From Mycobacterium sp. E2479 (lineage in GTDB: Bacteria; Actinomycetota; Actinomycetes; Mycobacteriales; Mycobacteriaceae), in the NCBI RefSeq assembly GCF_001667925.1, contig NZ_LZJR01000079.1, positions 1 through 60,770 of the forward strand: a stretch of 60,770 nucleotides of DNA, written 5' to 3'. The position numbers and the translations under genes were made by a program. Numbering within the stretch: the stretch's first letter is position 1; each line of letters opens with the position of its first letter. Shown one piece after another: positions 58,621 to 60,770 of this stretch. Under the pieces are notes generated by a model. It saw only the letters and a program-made list of their open reading frames with translations. It ran no database searches and was not told the origin of the DNA.

Positions 58621-58962
58621 TTACGGGTCGGGCTGACGGTTCTCCGGCGAGGACGCGTAGATTCGCCCGCCGATCTTCAAATAGGGCGTGGTGAGGTAGG
58701 CCGAGAAGGCGATGATGGCCGAGAAGACCGCAGCCGCGAGGATGCCGTTCGGCCATAACTGGCCGGTCCCGAACGCAAAGCACACGATCCCGATGATCGC
58801 GGTGGCCCAGTAGAACCGCCGCCCGGCGCGGCGGTGCTTGATGAAGCGATAGCGCGCCTGTGCCGCTGAGGCCAGGATGCAGATCAGTCCCGTCGCCAGC
58901 AGGGTGAGCTCGATGCGTTGAATCGCGGACACGTTGACGATCTTAAGGGCGGGCCGATGCAC
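58621..58962 (-). CDS. Small membrane protein upstream of echA2
   Basis: A 113-residue protein with four hydrophobic segments (IELTLLATGLICILASAAQA; YWATAIIGIVCFAFGTG; GILAAAVFSAIIAFSAYL). The N-terminus is uncertain: a GTG at 58932 is an alternative to the ATG at 58962. It is on the same strand as echA2, 7 bp before it, and is probably co-transcribed. No function is known. Confidence 0.65.
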   Translation of the reverse strand: MHRPALKIVNVSAIQRIELTLLATGLICILASAAQARYRFIKHRRAGRRFYWATAIIGIVCFAFGTGQLWPNGILAAAVFSAIIAFSAYLTTPYLKIGGRIYASSPENRQPDP

Positions 58963-59034
58963 AGCCGCCGGGCTCGACGACCTAGCTCACCCTCGCGGTG
59001 ACGCCGGTGACCGACGCCGCGATCCCCGGCCGGT

Positions 59035-60770
59035 TCATTGCGAGCCGGCCGTCAGCGTCTGCCATAGGAACGAGTAGGTCAGCGCCGACCTGAAGGCGAT
59101 CTGCTCGTTGTCCGCCGCGCCGGCGTGGCCGCCCTCGATGTTCTCGTAGTAGAAGACCGGATGACCGGCGGCCTCGAGCGCCGCAGTCATCTTGCGGGCG
59201 TGGCCCGGGTGCACGCGGTCATCGCGGGTGGAGGTGGTGATCAGCACCGGCGGGTATCGGCGGGTCGCCGAAATGTTCTGGTAGGGCGAGTATTCGGAGA
59301 TGAACTGCCAGTCGTCGGGGTTGTCGGGGTCGCCGTATTCGGCGACCCACGAGGCGCCGGCCAGCAGCAGGTGGTAGCGCTTCATGTCCAGCAGGGGCAC
59401 GCTGCACACCAGTGCGCCGAACTTCTCCGGGTACTTGGTCAACATGATGCCCATCAGCAACCCCCCGTTGCTGCCGCCCTGCGCCCCGAGCTGCTCGACC
59501 GTGGTGATGCCGCGCTGAACCAAATCCGTTGCCACGGCAGCGAAATCCTCGGCCACCTTGTGCCGGCCCTCGCGCATCGCCTGGGTGTGCCAGCCGGGCC
59601 CGTACTCGCCGCCGCCACGAATGTTGGCCAGGACATACGTGCCGCCGCGCGCGAGCCACAGGCGGCCCAGCACGCCGCTATAGCCCGGCGTGTTCGACGA
59701 TTCGAAGCCGCCGTAGCCGTAGAGCAGGGTGGGCGCCGGTCCGTGGGAGGCCCGTGGGCCGCGTACCACGAAATAGGGGATCGAGGTCCCGTCTTGCGAA
59801 GCAACGAAATTCTGTGTCACACACATGTTTTCGGCGTCGAAAAAGCGCGGGGCGGACTTGATCTGTTCGAGCTGTCCGTCATCGGTTCCCCGCATCAGCC
59901 GCGACGGTGAGTCGAATCCGCTGGAATCCAGGAAGAACTCGTCGCCGGTGTCGTCGGCGGAAACGACGACCGTGTTGGTCGCCGGTGGAATGCCGGCCAC
60001 CGCCTCGCGCCGCCAATTGCCGGGCGTGGCGATTTCCACGCGGCTGGCTACGTCGGCCAGCGAGACGACCAGCAGCCGGTCCCTGGTCCAGGCGTAGTGA
60101 TTGAGGGCGGTGTGCTCGTCGGGTTCGAAAACGATCTGCAATTGCGCTGTGCCGGCGAGGAACTGCTGGTAATTCGCGGCCAGCAGCGACCCGGCGGTGT
60201 AGTTGGCGTTGCCCCGTGACCAGTCGCTGCGCAACTCGATCAACACCCACTCGCGGTGCAGGCTGACACTGGCGTCGGTGGGCTTGTCGATGCGGATGAG
60301 TTCCGAGCCGCGCAACTCGTAGACCTCTTCGTTCCAGAAGTCCAGAGCCCGGGCGATCAGCGTGCGCTCGAAGCCTGGGATCCGGCTGGTGCTTGCGGCT
60401 ACGTTGACATCCGAACGCGCGCCCTCGAAGACCGTTTCGGCCTCGGCAAGGGGGGTGCCGCGGCGCCACCGTTTGACCACCCGCGGATAGCCGGATTCGG
60501 TGAGCGAGTCGGCACCGAAATCGGTGCCGACCAGCACGGTGTCCGGATCGGCCCAGCTGACCTGTGACTTGGCTTCGGGCAGTTCGAACCCGCCGTCGAC
60601 GAATTCGCGTGTCATCATGTCGAATTCACGCACTACGCAGGCGTCCGATCCGCCGCGTGACAGGCTGACCTGCGCACGCGTGTATTCGGGGTAGATGACA
60701 CTGGCGCCGGCCCACACCCATTTCTCGCCGTCGACCCGGCCCAATTCGTCGACGTCGATCAGGACATCCC
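59035..60770 (-). CDS. Prolyl oligopeptidase-family serine peptidase, 5' end beyond the window
   Basis: At least 578 residues of a POP-family enzyme (Rv0457c-like). The N-terminal beta-propeller runs from the window edge (VDELGRVDGEKWVWAGAS) to about half the chain. The hydrolase domain has GGSNGGLLMG (Ser nucleophile), RDDRVHPGHARKM (Asp) and ENIEGGHAGA (His). It is the last gene in the window and its start is cut off at 60770. A proline-specific peptidase or peptide-processing role is expected. Confidence 0.92.
   Translation of the reverse strand, partial: DVLIDVDELGRVDGEKWVWAGASVIYPEYTRAQVSLSRGGSDACVVREFDMMTREFVDGGFELPEAKSQVSWADPDTVLVGTDFGADSLTESGYPRVVKRWRRGTPLAEAETVFEGARSDVNVAASTSRIPGFERTLIARALDFWNEEVYELRGSELIRIDKPTDASVSLHREWVLIELRSDWSRGNANYTAGSLLAANYQQFLAGTAQLQIVFEPDEHTALNHYAWTRDRLLVVSLADVASRVEIATPGNWRREAVAGIPPATNTVVVSADDTGDEFFLDSSGFDSPSRLMRGTDDGQLEQIKSAPRFFDAENMCVTQNFVASQDGTSIPYFVVRGPRASHGPAPTLLYGYGGFESSNTPGYSGVLGRLWLARGGTYVLANIRGGGEYGPGWHTQAMREGRHKVAEDFAAVATDLVQRGITTVEQLGAQGGSNGGLLMGIMLTKYPEKFGALVCSVPLLDMKRYHLLLAGASWVAEYGDPDNPDDWQFISEYSPYQNISATRRYPPVLITTSTRDDRVHPGHARKMTAALEAAGHPVFYYENIEGGHAGAADNEQIAFRSALTYSFLWQTLTAGSQ

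Overview
The window is high-GC DNA from a mycobacterium, most likely a slow grower. The evidence is gene content and order: mutT3, thiE/thiO/thiS/thiG, lpqL, lpqM, thiD, thiC, xthA, def, virR, sodC, pssA, psd, moeA2, groEL2, a PPE gene, an Rv0455c-type secreted protein and echA2 follow the order of the M. tuberculosis Rv0412c-Rv0457c segment as I remember it. A 13E12-type HNH gene with an SOS box, PPE proteins and F420-type oxidoreductases also point to Mycobacterium. I cannot name the species. All M. tuberculosis comparisons are from memory.

Region by region. 1-308: a broken, folded-back copy of an Rv0412c-like membrane protein gene. 395-4693: thiamine thiazole and ThiE genes with a TPP riboswitch, plus mutT3 and a GDSL/SGNH hydrolase. 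4890-9557: small exported and membrane proteins, then two tandem M28-type lipoproteins, the second with degraded metal ligands. 9597-13990: an HNH/13E12 gene broken by three foreign genes (enoyl-CoA hydratase, small membrane protein, hydrolase-cyclase fusion), with short direct repeats at the junctions. 14157-17636: lpqM, a MarR-F420 oxidoreductase pair and a hydrolase. 17633-20352: thiD and thiC with a second TPP riboswitch and a 54-bp tandem repeat between them. 20465-25521: PAS-ANTAR protein, STAS protein and a very large hybrid kinase/receiver/PP2C phosphatase/anti-sigma-type ATPase, which together look like one signalling module. 25538-33584: conserved housekeeping (xthA, def, virR, sodC, carboxylate-amine ligase). 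33660-41359: TetR and lipid-binding-like pair, Cdc48-like AAA ATPase, phosphatidylserine/phosphatidylethanolamine synthesis, MFS carrier, moeA2. 41379-46584: a catabolic-looking island (VOC, Baeyer-Villiger-type monooxygenase, cupin, M24 peptidase) bracketed by two paralogous short-chain dehydrogenases. 46688-53512: TetR, groEL2 with two CIRCE operators and a terminator, SDR, CMD-family protein, a second copy of the dispersed tandem repeat, PPOX protein, a domain-only PPE, amidohydrolase. 53627-60770: DinB protein, membrane protein, DipZ, Rv0455c-like protein, echA2, and a prolyl oligopeptidase running off the end.

How the genes work together. Thiamine synthesis is split into two riboswitch-controlled units: ThiO/ThiS/ThiG make the thiazole, ThiC/ThiD the pyrimidine, and ThiE joins them. 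pssA and psd form a translationally coupled phospholipid unit with the AAA ATPase. The most unusual parts are the cassette-like insertions in the 13E12 gene, the integrated partner-switching kinase, the non-canonical LpqL paralogue and the fold-back at the left edge. No tRNA, rRNA or CRISPR array was seen.
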